Below are positions 16,385 to 23,119 of a stretch of DNA of 56,316 nt, one piece after another (the first letter of the stretch is position 1; every line of letters begins with the position of its first letter). The notes below the pieces were generated by a model, which did no database searches, was not told the origin of the DNA, and saw only the letters and a list, made by a program, of their open reading frames with translations. A program made the position numbers and the translations under genes. This stretch comes from Xanthomonas maliensis (lineage in GTDB: Bacteria; Pseudomonadota; Gammaproteobacteria; Xanthomonadales; Xanthomonadaceae). The stretch spans positions 1 to 56,316 of the forward strand of contig NZ_NSET01000038.1 of the NCBI RefSeq assembly GCF_009192945.1, written 5' to 3'.

Positions 16385-16843
16385 ATGGACTACGCGTTGA
16401 TCGATGCCGCCGCGAGTGCCGATGCGTGCCCCGCTTTGCAGCCCTACATGGAGTCCGGCCTGGCGCGCTCCCTGTTCGAGCGCCAGCCCGAGTCTTCGTT
16501 GGCCGAGGCCGGACCCTGGCTGGTTGTTTTGGACGGCCATGCGGGGCTTCGGCATCTGCTCCATGTCATGGACCGCCATCCGGGCGCGGTGGCGGGGCTA
16601 GTCGCCGATGTCGGCTTTGAAGCCCTGTTTGATCACTTGGAGGGCTGTCTGGATCTGCGCATGGCCGACGGAAGTCTGGCCATGTTCCGGTTCTGGGATG
16701 GCCGAGCCCTCTATCGGGTTTGGCGGGTTCTAACGCCTGCGCAGCGCAAGGCGTTTTTTGGCCAAGTCTCGCGCTGGTCGGTGCGCCTGCAGGATCGGGT
16801 ATGGGAGCTGGACCGATCTCAGTTGGAGGCCTCGGATGCTTGA
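16385..16843 (+). CDS. DUF4123 T6SS effector adaptor (Tap/TEC-like)
   Basis: A 152-residue protein with the DUF4123 pattern: an N-terminal Y-A-L-I-D-A strand, GPWLVVLD (about 42-49), MADGSLAMFRFWDGRALYRV (about 96-115) and a C-terminal helical part. DUF4123 proteins load cognate toxins onto VgrG or PAAR and are specific for the gene next to them. It lies between the PAAR gene and two downstream genes; the next start overlaps its stop by 8 bases. The toxin at 17195, now truncated, was the probable cargo. Confidence 0.85.
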   Translation: MDYALIDAAASADACPALQPYMESGLARSLFERQPESSLAEAGPWLVVLDGHAGLRHLLHVMDRHPGAVAGLVADVGFEALFDHLEGCLDLRMADGSLAMFRFWDGRALYRVWRVLTPAQRKAFFGQVSRWSVRLQDRVWELDRSQLEASDA

Positions 16844-17195
16844 GCTAGATGCCCGGCAAGAGGCGCTGCTGCGCCTGCCCGATCCGTTTGAGTTCTTGCC
16901 CCGGCTCGCGGCAGAGATTCGCCGCGACATGCCGCAATTGGTGAGCGGCATGAGCGATCAAGAACTCTTGGCCGAGACCGATCGCTGCTACTTTTACGCA
17001 TCCCATGAGCTGGGGATCACCCGTTTGCCGATCCTAGTCCGATGGACAAAAGCCGATGTCGGGAGCGGTGGAGAACTTCACCGCAACCCCGACATCGATC
17101 TCGCCATGCGTCATGCGGCCGATCCCAATCTCAAAGCCGCAGACATTCTTGGGGCGCTAAGCTCCATGCATCGCTGGCCGAAGGAGACGCCTTGA
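16836..17195 (+). CDS. Hypothetical protein between T6SS adaptor and toxin
   Basis: A 119-residue soluble protein, mostly helical (segments PDPFEFLPRLAAEIRRDMPQ and SDQELLAETDRCYFYASHEL). It overlaps the DUF4123 gene by 8 bases, and its TGA shares one base with the ATG of the toxin gene, so it is translated with the cassette. Position suggests a second chaperone or spike-loading factor; some T6SS cassettes have such a gene. No domain recognised. Confidence 0.65.
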   Translation: MLELDARQEALLRLPDPFEFLPRLAAEIRRDMPQLVSGMSDQELLAETDRCYFYASHELGITRLPILVRWTKADVGSGGELHRNPDIDLAMRHAADPNLKAADILGALSSMHRWPKETP

Positions 17196-17584
17196 TGGTC
17201 GCCATTCCGATTCGATGGGGGCTCAAAGAGCTGGCCGAGCGGGCGGCAGCGGCAATGGCAGCTGCCGCGGCAGCAAACGCCGCCAAGGATGCGACCAAGC
17301 CTGATGTCAAAGCGCGCGAGGCCGACTGCTCGCAGACCCCCGACGCGACCCAGTGCAATCAATGCAAGCTGACCAACGGCCGCGTAGGGCAGCCGCCCAC
17401 GCCTCGTTACATCACCAAGAGCAACCGCATCAACTACGACTACCAGCTCCAGATCGCGAACATGTTTGCCGGTCCTGAGCGGTTCGGTTACGTGGAGCGA
17501 GGCGACGCCTCCGACACGATCGTCAACATCGAGTTGAACGCCATCAAGGACTTCTTCGGGGGCGGCGGCAAGTATGGGGTTCTA
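17195..17584 (+). pseudogene. Truncated nuclease toxin, Tox-REase-5-like T6SS effector
   Basis: The frame opens at the overlapping ATG (17195) and encodes an Ala-rich helix (residues about 14-32), then a CNQC pair near residue 61 and a segment (YDYQLQIANMF, ERFGYVERG, IVNIELNAIKDFFG) typical of the restriction-endonuclease-like Tox-REase-5 toxins. After about 130 native codons an IS3 element interrupts it; the frame then runs into IS sequence and stops at 17608. The catalytic core is incomplete, so the product is probably inactive. Family assignment is from recall of the motif pattern. Confidence 0.6.
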
Positions 17585-18442
17585 CCCCGATATCACGGAC
17601 GGTTGTAAAAGAGCTGCAACCTTCTGATCCTGCTTGGCCGCCCTTCGCCGCATCCTTGGGTTGTGGCGTCGCTCGATGTAGTCAAACACATCCGCTCTTG
17701 CTCCATCCAGTGTGGCGTAGCTCGTTCGATAGATCCGCTCACGCTTGAGTAGTCCAGAAAAGCCTTCGCAGGCCGCGTTGTCGCCGCAATGCCCCACAGC
17801 GCTCATTGAGCAGATCAGCTCGTTAGCCGCGAGATACCGCTGGTAGTCACCGCTGCGGAACTGACTGCCACGATCCGAATGCACAATCACCTCATCGCTT
17901 CCTTGCCGCTGCCAGACCGCCATCTGCACAGCCCGGATCACCATCTGACGGTCCTGCCGAGCGTGCATTGACCAGCCAACAATGCGCTGGTCGTACAGAT
18001 CCAAGACGATGCACAGATACAGCTTGCCTTGCTGGGTCTTGATCTCGGTGATGTCGGTCACCCACTTGGTTTCCGGCTCCAGCGCGAGAAAATCACGTTC
18101 AAGCAGGTTGACCACGCCCGGCGGCGTCACGGCCGGACCTGCACGCTGCCCGCGGCGCTTGCGCCGGGGCCAGCCCTGCAGGCCGCTGGCTGCCATCAGG
18201 CGTGCTACCCGGTTCAGGCTGGCGGTCTCGCCCTCCTCAGCCAGGTCTTCGCGCATGCGGCCAGCCCCCAACGTACCGCGGCTGTCTTCGTGTAGTTCTC
18301 GCATCCGTACGACCAGGCGCTCATTGTCGAGCTGCCGGGCGCTCGCAGGACGCTTACTCCACTCGTAGTAGCCGCTGGCCGATACCTTCAGGCACCGGCA
18401 CATCAGCCGAATCGGAAACTCATCGCGGCAACGTTCGATCAC
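17582..18442 (-). CDS. IS3-family transposase OrfB (rve integrase core)
   Basis: A 286-residue DDE transposase with HTH_21-like N-terminus ([13 protein letters not shown]) and an rve integrase core. The catalytic residues look present: Asp in VTDITEIK, Asp in HSDRGSQF and Glu in [14 protein letters not shown]. In IS3 elements OrfB is normally made as an OrfAB fusion by a -1 frameshift near the end of orfA, here about 18445-18465. The C-terminal few codons reach the left inverted repeat. No disabling mutation is visible, so the element may be active. Confidence 0.9.
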   Translation of the reverse strand: MIERCRDEFPIRLMCRCLKVSASGYYEWSKRPASARQLDNERLVVRMRELHEDSRGTLGAGRMREDLAEEGETASLNRVARLMAASGLQGWPRRKRRGQRAGPAVTPPGVVNLLERDFLALEPETKWVTDITEIKTQQGKLYLCIVLDLYDQRIVGWSMHARQDRQMVIRAVQMAVWQRQGSDEVIVHSDRGSQFRSGDYQRYLAANELICSMSAVGHCGDNAACEGFSGLLKRERIYRTSYATLDGARADVFDYIERRHNPRMRRRAAKQDQKVAALLQPSVISG

Positions 18443-18792
18443 CTGATACCTCAGGGGGATCCCTTTGCGAAGAACGTCGCCGCTTCTCGCAAAAAATCCC
18501 GTTCCTTCTTCACCCGCGCCAACTCGCGCTTGAGTCGAGCCAGCTCCTCGTCCCGAGGCGTGCCACTGCCGACGAATGCGGCCGTCCCCGGGGTCTGCGC
18601 CTCGCGCTTCCAGCGGGTCAGCAGGGTGTCGCGAATCCCCAGCTCCCGGGCCACCTGGGCACAGCTGACGCCGGGCTGGCTGGCCTGCTCAACCGCGCCA
18701 CGCTTGAACTCGGCACTGAACTTCCTACGCTTTGACATGAACACTCCTCATGGCCTGAATCGGCCTTCTTGTAAGTGTCCGTGAAAACGGGG
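17585..18792 (-). mobile_element. IS3-family insertion sequence
   Basis: About 1.2 kb with imperfect terminal inverted repeats: the left end starts CCCCGATATCACGGAC, and the right end read inward starts CCCCGTTTTCACGGAC. It carries orfA and orfB in the usual overlapping-frame arrangement. It interrupts the toxin gene at 17195. The flanks (CTA left, GTG right) show no target-site duplication, so an adjacent deletion or recombination after insertion is likely. Confidence 0.85.
18451..18744 (-). CDS. IS3-family transposase OrfA
   Basis: A 97-residue DNA-binding subunit: HTH_Tnp_1 motif ([15 protein letters not shown], then [20 protein letters not shown]) and a C-terminal leucine-zipper-like coiled coil ([20 protein letters not shown]) used for dimerisation and fusion with OrfB. 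The ATG at 18738 is an equally good start. OrfA alone represses transposition; the fusion binds the inverted repeats. Confidence 0.9.
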   Translation of the reverse strand: MFMSKRRKFSAEFKRGAVEQASQPGVSCAQVARELGIRDTLLTRWKREAQTPGTAAFVGSGTPRDEELARLKRELARVKKERDFLREAATFFAKGSP

Positions 18793-18858
18793 GTGAACCC
18801 GGCCGTTGTCGTTTCACTACCAGCCTCGCTGCCGATCTATGTCGCTACGCGCGCAGGC

Positions 18859-18919
18859 ATGGGCGCGATGGTTTCGCGACGGCCAGGCTGCCATGGAAGT
18901 GAACCTGGAACCGTTATTT
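18859..18919 (+). repeat. Dispersed repeat, copy A
   Basis: A 61-base unit starting ATGGGCGCGATGG and ending GAACCTGGAACCGTTATTT. It matches copy B (19464-19524) at 54/61 and copy C (23017-23077) at 55/61 without gaps. All copies diverge abruptly after GTTATTT, which marks a real element end. This copy lies between the IS right end and the immunity-gene remnant, with the GTTATTT end facing right. Confidence 0.85.
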
Positions 18920-19091
18920 GCAGCAAGTTCCGAATGCTGTGCAGCTTGAACGGCTGAGGAATGGCACCTTGATCCTGTCTACTCCGCTGCTTGACTTGTC
19001 TGATCCCCACGCCATCAAGCAAGCCAATCAAGTGGAGATGAGCCTGGTAGATCTGGACTTGCTTCCGGTCATTGACCCCGAACTGATGTAG
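18920..19091 (+). pseudogene. 3' remnant of a probable immunity gene (Imm52-like, tentative)
   Basis: Directly after repeat copy A an open frame without a start encodes about 56 residues, including QLERLRNGTLILSTPLLDLS and KQANQVEMSLVDLDLLPVID, ending at TAG 19089-19091. The G-T-L-I strand, the AN-x-x-E helix and the final LLP resemble the C-terminus of Imm52-type immunity proteins, which I recall as partners of Tox-REase-5 toxins. Position just beyond the broken toxin supports this. The 5' part is missing, so it should not protect. Confidence 0.5.
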
Positions 19092-19463
19092 GGCAATGCC
19101 AACTTTTTGAAGGCCGTTTGCATACCTCAGGGACGGCGTAGAAAAGCGCCAACAACTGCACGGTGCGGCGCTAGGCGTTGTGTTCATGACATCGCCGGGA
19201 GAGCTCTTTCAGATGGTCGGGATTGGGGTGGCTCTTCTCTGATGCCGGCTGCGTACGCTGAAAGGTCCAGGCGGCTGCATGACCTGGGCAACTCCACTTG
19301 GCTGTGAAGTCGCTCAGGTCAGGTCGTCCGGACCACTTCAAACCCTTTGATGTTGCGATCCAGAGTTGAAGCCGCCGACCCACCCATGCGCGAAGACGAA
19401 TCGGGCAGCTAGTTGCACCTCAAGTCCGACACCTCGTCCACACCCGGCAGGCCGCGTGACGGT
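19092..19463. other. Island intergenic region with no clear gene
   Basis: Short open frames exist on both strands, the longest being 70 codons on the minus strand (19171-19383), but none has a ribosome binding site or recognisable family. The region probably consists of degraded island sequence between repeat copies A and B. Confidence 0.4.
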
Positions 19464-19524
19464 ATGGGCGCGATTGTCTGGCGACGGCTGGGCTGCAATG
19501 GAAATGAACCTGGAACCGTTATTT
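19464..19524 (+). repeat. Dispersed repeat, copy B
   Basis: A 61-base unit aligned without gaps to copy A (54/61) and copy C (53/61), ending in GAACCTGGAACCGTTATTT. The GTTATTT end points right, towards the SymE module that begins at 19596. Copy D at 22427 lies in the opposite orientation on the far side of that module. Confidence 0.85.
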
Positions 19525-19595
19525 CTCTGGTGTGGCTGCGACCCTATTGGCATCCGGCACCGAGGTCAATCGCAAGGCTTATGGCAGCTGCCGCA

Positions 19596-20012
19596 TCATC
19601 GCCGCACGCTACGCGCCCTGGCCGGCGCCTCCGTCGGCGGCAACGCCTCCATCAGCAGTTGCCCTTCGCTGGCGGTGATGCGCAGTTTGGTGCCGATGGC
19701 AAAGCCCAGTTGTTCCAGCCATAGGCCGCTGAGGCGGACGTGGGGCACGTGCTGGTCGCCAGCGTGATCGTGGGCGCCGGGGTACTGGGTGTAGCTAACG
19801 GTGCATTGGCGCGGGCGGCGGGCGCGGCGGGGTGCGCGTAGCGTGCCGGGGCCTTGCGGGGAGGCGTCCGGGTCGGGCGGCAGCATCGGTGGCAGCGTGG
19901 TGCGGTCGGGTTCCACAACAACCCACTGCACCCGCTTGGGCGGCGCGGGGCGCGTACGCGTGCGGGTGGGCCGTGCGCTGGCAGATACCGTGGGTGGGCG
20001 GCGGCGTGTCAT
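19596..20012 (-). CDS. SymE-like family protein (AbrB-fold toxin)
   Basis: A 138-residue protein. The N-terminal 65 residues are Pro/Arg-rich and look disordered. Residues about 70-124 match the SymE pattern: TVSYTQYPG, then VPHVRLSGLWLEQLGFAIGT and LRITASEGQLLMEAL. E. coli SymE is an SOS-induced protein with an AbrB-like fold, reported as an RNA-cleaving or nucleoid-condensing toxin and repressed by the antisense RNA SymR. The ATG at 20012 overlaps the stop of the preceding small ORF by 4 bases. A SymR-like antisense RNA was not identified; a structured RNA lies upstream of the pair. Confidence 0.78.
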   Translation of the reverse strand: MTRRRPPTVSASARPTRTRTRPAPPKRVQWVVVEPDRTTLPPMLPPDPDASPQGPGTLRAPRRARRPRQCTVSYTQYPGAHDHAGDQHVPHVRLSGLWLEQLGFAIGTKLRITASEGQLLMEALPPTEAPARARSVRR

Positions 20013-20275
20013 GGCGCCTCCGGGTGATAGTTGGTGGATGCGGCGACACGCTGCTGCAGCGCCACGGCCCTGCGTGCAAACGAGCGGCGCGAGGTGTGCG
20101 GTAACACACCGAGCTGGCAACTCAGCGGATGCGCGGGATGCTTGCCCGCCTGCTCAACAGCTGCGCGTGCAGCGAGCCGGTGCAGCACATCACCCACATC
20201 CCACCGCAGGCGGTGAGCGGGGGCTGGCAACAGATCAACCGGCACAGATGCCGGCATGGATGGTGCGGTAGACAT
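20009..20275 (-). CDS. Small hypothetical protein coupled to SymE-like gene
   Basis: An 88-residue ORF (MSTAPSMPAS start) with a central helical segment (WDVGDVLHRLAARAAVEQAG). Its stop overlaps the SymE-like start by 4 bases, so the two are translated together. It begins about 50 bases downstream of the C4/isrK-like RNA on the same strand. In phage-type C4 systems the RNA regulates the next gene by pairing near its ribosome binding site; this ORF is therefore the probable target. Family unknown. Confidence 0.55.
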   Translation of the reverse strand: MSTAPSMPASVPVDLLPAPAHRLRWDVGDVLHRLAARAAVEQAGKHPAHPLSCQLGVLPHTSRRSFARRAVALQQRVAASTNYHPEAP

Positions 20276-20325
20276 GGCAACGCCCTCCTGGAACAACCCA
20301 AGAACCGCCGCCAACGGCGACGGGA

Positions 20326-20402
20326 TGTCGGGAGGTTCGAAACCGCTAAGAGCCGGCGGGCGTATTCCCCTTGCGGGTGTTGTATTAGCCGCCCTCCCGA
20401 CA
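20326..20402 (-). ncRNA. C4/isrK-like antisense RNA candidate
   Basis: Read on the minus strand, a perfect 10-bp closing stem (TGTCGGGAGG at one end, CCTCCCGACA at the other) encloses conserved-looking blocks GGCTAATACAACACCCGCA, GGGGAATACGCCCGCCGG and GCGGTTTCGAACC. These resemble the C4 antisense RNA family of P1/P7-type phages and the related isrK RNA as I recall them. A strong intrinsic terminator lies just upstream. It probably regulates the small ORF and SymE-like gene downstream on the same strand. Covariance-model confirmation is lacking. Confidence 0.62.
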
Positions 20403-20441
20403 CAGGCATTGCGTCGGCTTGTACCTGCAGGATGCAGGCAC

Positions 20442-20471
20442 AAAAAACCCACCGGTTTGACGGAGGTGGGT
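20442..20471 (-). terminator. Intrinsic terminator upstream of the C4-like RNA
   Basis: On the minus strand ACCCACC pairs with GGTGGGT around an 11-base loop, followed directly by TTTTTTG. This is a textbook rho-independent terminator. It would end transcripts entering from the right, insulating the SymE module from the two-gene operon at 20926-22352. Confidence 0.75.
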
Positions 20472-20925
20472 ACCGCTCTTAGAGGAGTTTCGACGCTCCT
20501 TGGGCCTAGATTGCAAGTACACGGTCTGGCGTGTCAATACACGCTGGCGGGTCTCGCGCGGCTGTGTGCGCCGCTGGGGTAGTTCCATACGGGCCACGCG
20601 AGCCGAGCGCCGTCGCCTGATAAGTGCACCTGACCCCATCACGGCATCGTCGTCGCCCCGTTGCGCCTGTGCGATTGCCGCCGGATCGGGGGAGTTGTTC
20701 AGAGTTTCCCTAATAGCTTGCAAGCAAACTTGTTGCCTGGCGAAAAATGTTCGACTAGTACTACCTGCCAACACTAATGCCAGAAAAAGTGAGTCTGACC
20801 ACGTTACCCCTGGCACCATCATGGTCGCCGCAGAATTAGAGGGCTATTGCTGCACTGGTGCTGAAATGACCGAACACTATGCTGACGTCATCAGTACTCG
20901 CATTTTCCCAGTCTATAAGGTCTAC
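20472..20925. other. Low-GC intergenic stretch within the island
   Basis: Between the terminator and the 3' end of the gene at 20926. GC falls markedly from about 20700 onward. Open frames are present but overlap on both strands and lack ribosome binding sites; no product is recognised. Confidence 0.4.
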
Positions 20926-21573
20926 CTAGCCGCCCTCCGGGGCGGCGCTACTCTGCTGAAATATCGGCGTCCATTGCCGCTGCTCAATTTCTTGCTGTTT
21001 TTTCAAAATTTTTGGCATTTTTTCTTTAATAATTCCAGCGTAATCAAGTCTACCTTCAGGACTCGCAGGTAGATCTGCTTGTGCACGTAGTGCAGTGACG
21101 ACATCGAGCGCTTTTTCGGCGAGAGCTCCATATTCGATTTGCCTTACCAATATTGGGTAAGAGTTGAACTCTGCTTCCCACGCAAGTCGATCCTGGACTA
21201 AAAGTTGAGCATTCGGAATGGCGAAGATTCGCTCGAGAAGTGTGGCAGGTATAGAACGCCAATTCACATCTAGCGATCCAAGGTCCAATCGAGGAGAAGA
21301 GGTCCTTGGCTCTATCTCTCCGCTCGGAACCTCCATACCCTCGTCGTACATAACATCAATACATCCGCCAATATACTGATCGAATACTGCACCAACAGTT
21401 ACCGCCAAATATCCTATGTCTGCATCTCGTTGCTGCCGATGAAACCACCATGTAAGTGTGGTTGGTATTCCCGCTCCAAGCAACGAACCCACAAGGGAGG
21501 CTGCTGCCGCGATTACACCGACCGCCAGTGCCGCTGCTGCGGCTAGAACACCGACAAGTATTGGTTCGCTCAT
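20926..21573 (-). CDS. Membrane-anchored hypothetical protein of a two-gene module
   Basis: A 215-residue protein. A long hydrophobic Ala/Val/Leu segment (about residues 4-38) forms one or two N-terminal membrane helices, followed by WWFHRQQRDADIGYLAV and a soluble domain rich in acidic and aromatic residues (about 50-215). The ATG at 21573 overlaps the stop of the gene upstream by 4 bases, which fixes the start. GC is clearly lower than the flanking core genes. The pair is bracketed by dispersed repeats with a SymE-like gene nearby, a setting where phage-defence genes are common, but no defence domain is recognised. Confidence 0.7.
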   Translation of the reverse strand: MSEPILVGVLAAAAALAVGVIAAAASLVGSLLGAGIPTTLTWWFHRQQRDADIGYLAVTVGAVFDQYIGGCIDVMYDEGMEVPSGEIEPRTSSPRLDLGSLDVNWRSIPATLLERIFAIPNAQLLVQDRLAWEAEFNSYPILVRQIEYGALAEKALDVVTALRAQADLPASPEGRLDYAGIIKEKMPKILKKQQEIEQRQWTPIFQQSSAAPEGG

Positions 21574-22352
21574 GGTGTCGTCAGTCCAGAGGGTTCGCCT
21601 GAGTAGGGTCGCGTCCATCTACGCTGAAGTAGCTTGACGGAATCAGCCAATCTTTCAACAGCTATCTTCATCTCGTCGATTGGATAAAGGTCTTGGCTAT
21701 GTTGTAGGCCTGCACATACCAATAGAATTGTGTTCGCGGATATACGATGTAGATTGAGAGTGATCGCGTGCTTATTAACGCGGGATTTGATTTCCGTGCC
21801 GCTGTCGAGTGCATCCACGAGTGACGCACCTCCATGCACAAAGCCATGCCACTCATCGACCTCATCGGCAATCACATCTAGTATCCCCCGATCGTCTGGA
21901 ACTAGAAGAGGGCCGACTAGACGGGCCATGATCCGTATTGAGATATTGATCTTTTTTTTGCCATCAAGCGTTGCTCGCTGCGGAACTTTATCGGCGAATC
22001 GAAATTCTGACACTTCCTCATCGGAAGCTTCCAAGGCAAAAAAGATAGCCCGCAGCCACATTTCTAGAAACGAACGCCAAAGTGTCAACGTGACTATGTG
22101 CGTGCGCTCCGGCTCAGTTTTCAACAGATGGCATATCGCCCAACCGATATCGAGCACCGCTACTGAGAGAGCAAGAACGACAATGCGACGGTCAGTGCGT
22201 TTGCCGCCCCCGTAGTTAGAAAGCACGTCCCGTGCTTGCTCGACAATCGACATGACCTCGCTAGCCATCGCAGGCACTCCTCCAGCCGGCGCTCGTCCGG
22301 CTACACGCATGTCTCCTAGCGACTGCTGTATAGCCGCCTGAAGCAGGTCCAT
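21570..22352 (-). CDS. Hypothetical protein with HGG motif (DUF6988-like, tentative)
   Basis: A 260-residue largely helical protein. Features are a hydrophobic helix near 62-78 (IVVLALSVAVLDIGWAIC), an aromatic and basic helix (LWRSFLEMWLRAIFFAL, about 90-107) and WHGFVHGGASL (about 168-178). The arrangement recalls DUF6988/DUF5677-type proteins that have a conserved helix with R and W followed by an H-G-G motif; the match is from memory. GAGG precedes the ATG at 22352. It is the first gene of an overlapping pair with the membrane protein at 20926. Function unknown. Confidence 0.68.
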   Translation of the reverse strand: MDLLQAAIQQSLGDMRVAGRAPAGGVPAMASEVMSIVEQARDVLSNYGGGKRTDRRIVVLALSVAVLDIGWAICHLLKTEPERTHIVTLTLWRSFLEMWLRAIFFALEASDEEVSEFRFADKVPQRATLDGKKKINISIRIMARLVGPLLVPDDRGILDVIADEVDEWHGFVHGGASLVDALDSGTEIKSRVNKHAITLNLHRISANTILLVCAGLQHSQDLYPIDEMKIAVERLADSVKLLQRRWTRPYSGEPSGLTTP

Positions 22353-22426
22353 CTGTTAGCCTCGTTTTCGCGATGATGCTTGTAAAGATCACCTGAGTAC
22401 GGTCAGCATGCAAGTTAGGCATCGCG

Positions 22427-22450
22427 AAATAACGGTTCCAGGTTCACTTC
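22427..22450 (-). repeat. Dispersed repeat, copy D (short)
   Basis: The 24-base end of the repeat (GAAGTGAACCTGG followed by AACCGTTATTT, minus strand) is identical to copies A and C over this part. Beyond it the sequence passes into a receptor-gene fragment. The GTTATTT end faces left, towards the two-gene module. Confidence 0.8.
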
Positions 22451-22508
22451 TTTCAGCGAGCTCTGAGTCAAGCGCAGCATCGCCAACCAGTTCAGTTCGA
22501 TTGAAGAA

Positions 22509-22628
22509 GGTATCGTTGTAGGTGTAGTCGAACTGCACACCGAGACCAAATGGCAACGTGTGCTGCGCGTAGAGCTCCACACCCTGCGAGACCGCGTCCT
22601 GGCCGCCGGCCTGGGTGCCATAGTTCTG
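22509..22628 (-). pseudogene. Fragment of a TonB-dependent receptor gene
   Basis: Forty codons (QNYGTQAGGQDAVSQGVELY continuing to FDYTYNDT) match the intact receptor at 23120-26227 around its positions 23493-23611, with only about four amino-acid changes. Both flanks resemble the dispersed repeat (SLKEV-N/D-L coding sense, at 22446-22471 and 22641-22670). It is a displaced duplicate or the scar of recombination with another receptor gene; no start or complete domain. Confidence 0.75.
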
Positions 22629-22679
22629 AAACCTGAGGGTCAGGTCGACTTCCTTGAGTGAATCTGAGCCCGTTCTTTT

Positions 22680-23016
22680 GAGTGACCGCTTAGGGTCGGG
22701 AGCTGCCCTACCCCCGATAAACATCCCTAATTCTAATATTGGATAGCAGTTCCCCTACCCTACCGACAAGCCCCGTAGCGGAGCGTCGATCGGCCCACCG
22801 AGCGCTAGCAGACGCTCCATTGCGTGGTCGTCGCCGGTACGGCGCGAACCAGCATCCGATCGGCAAGGGCCCGGACGGGGCGATGCCGCCCGGGCAGTGG
22901 CGTTATCTGCTGGTCTGCGAGAAGTTCTGAGCTCCGCGCGTCGTTCGCCACTGGATCCACGCGATCGCGGCGACGAAGAAGACGCTGCACAGGTAACTGC
23001 CTTCCGGCCCTTCCGC
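22680..23016. other. Remnant region between receptor fragment and receptor gene
   Basis: No full gene is seen. A plus-strand open frame ending at 22930 reads GPDGAMPPGQWRYLLVCEKF just before its stop and looks like the C-terminus of some real protein, but it has no matching upstream part and no family was recognised. Confidence 0.35.
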
Positions 23017-23077
23017 AAATAACGGTTCCAGGTTCACTTCCACCGCAACCCGGCCGTCGCCCAACCATCGCGCCCAT
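23017..23077 (-). repeat. Dispersed repeat, copy C, with terminator-like hairpin
   Basis: A 61-base copy in inverted orientation (55/61 to copy A, 53/61 to copy B). Its start is also one arm of a perfect 11-bp inverted repeat: ATCGCGCCCAT at 23067-23077 pairs with ATGGGCGCGAT at 23099-23109 across 21 bases. That hairpin lies just past the receptor stop and could help end its transcript. Confidence 0.85.
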
Positions 23078-23119
23078 ACCGTCCGCCATGCGGCAAGCAT
23101 GGGCGCGATCCACCGGAAC

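Noticed and set aside
20500..21072. A 190-codon plus-strand frame
   Set aside because: It runs antisense into the supported gene at 20926 and lacks a ribosome binding site; codon use is poor.
23067..23109. CRISPR or integron attachment site at the inverted repeat
   Set aside because: Only one hairpin is present and there is no array, spacer or integrase; it is part of dispersed repeat copy C.
15436..23119. A complete tRNA-integrated element with att sites
   Set aside because: No repeat of the tRNA 3' end was found downstream and no integrase gene is present, so limits of an integrative element cannot be drawn.
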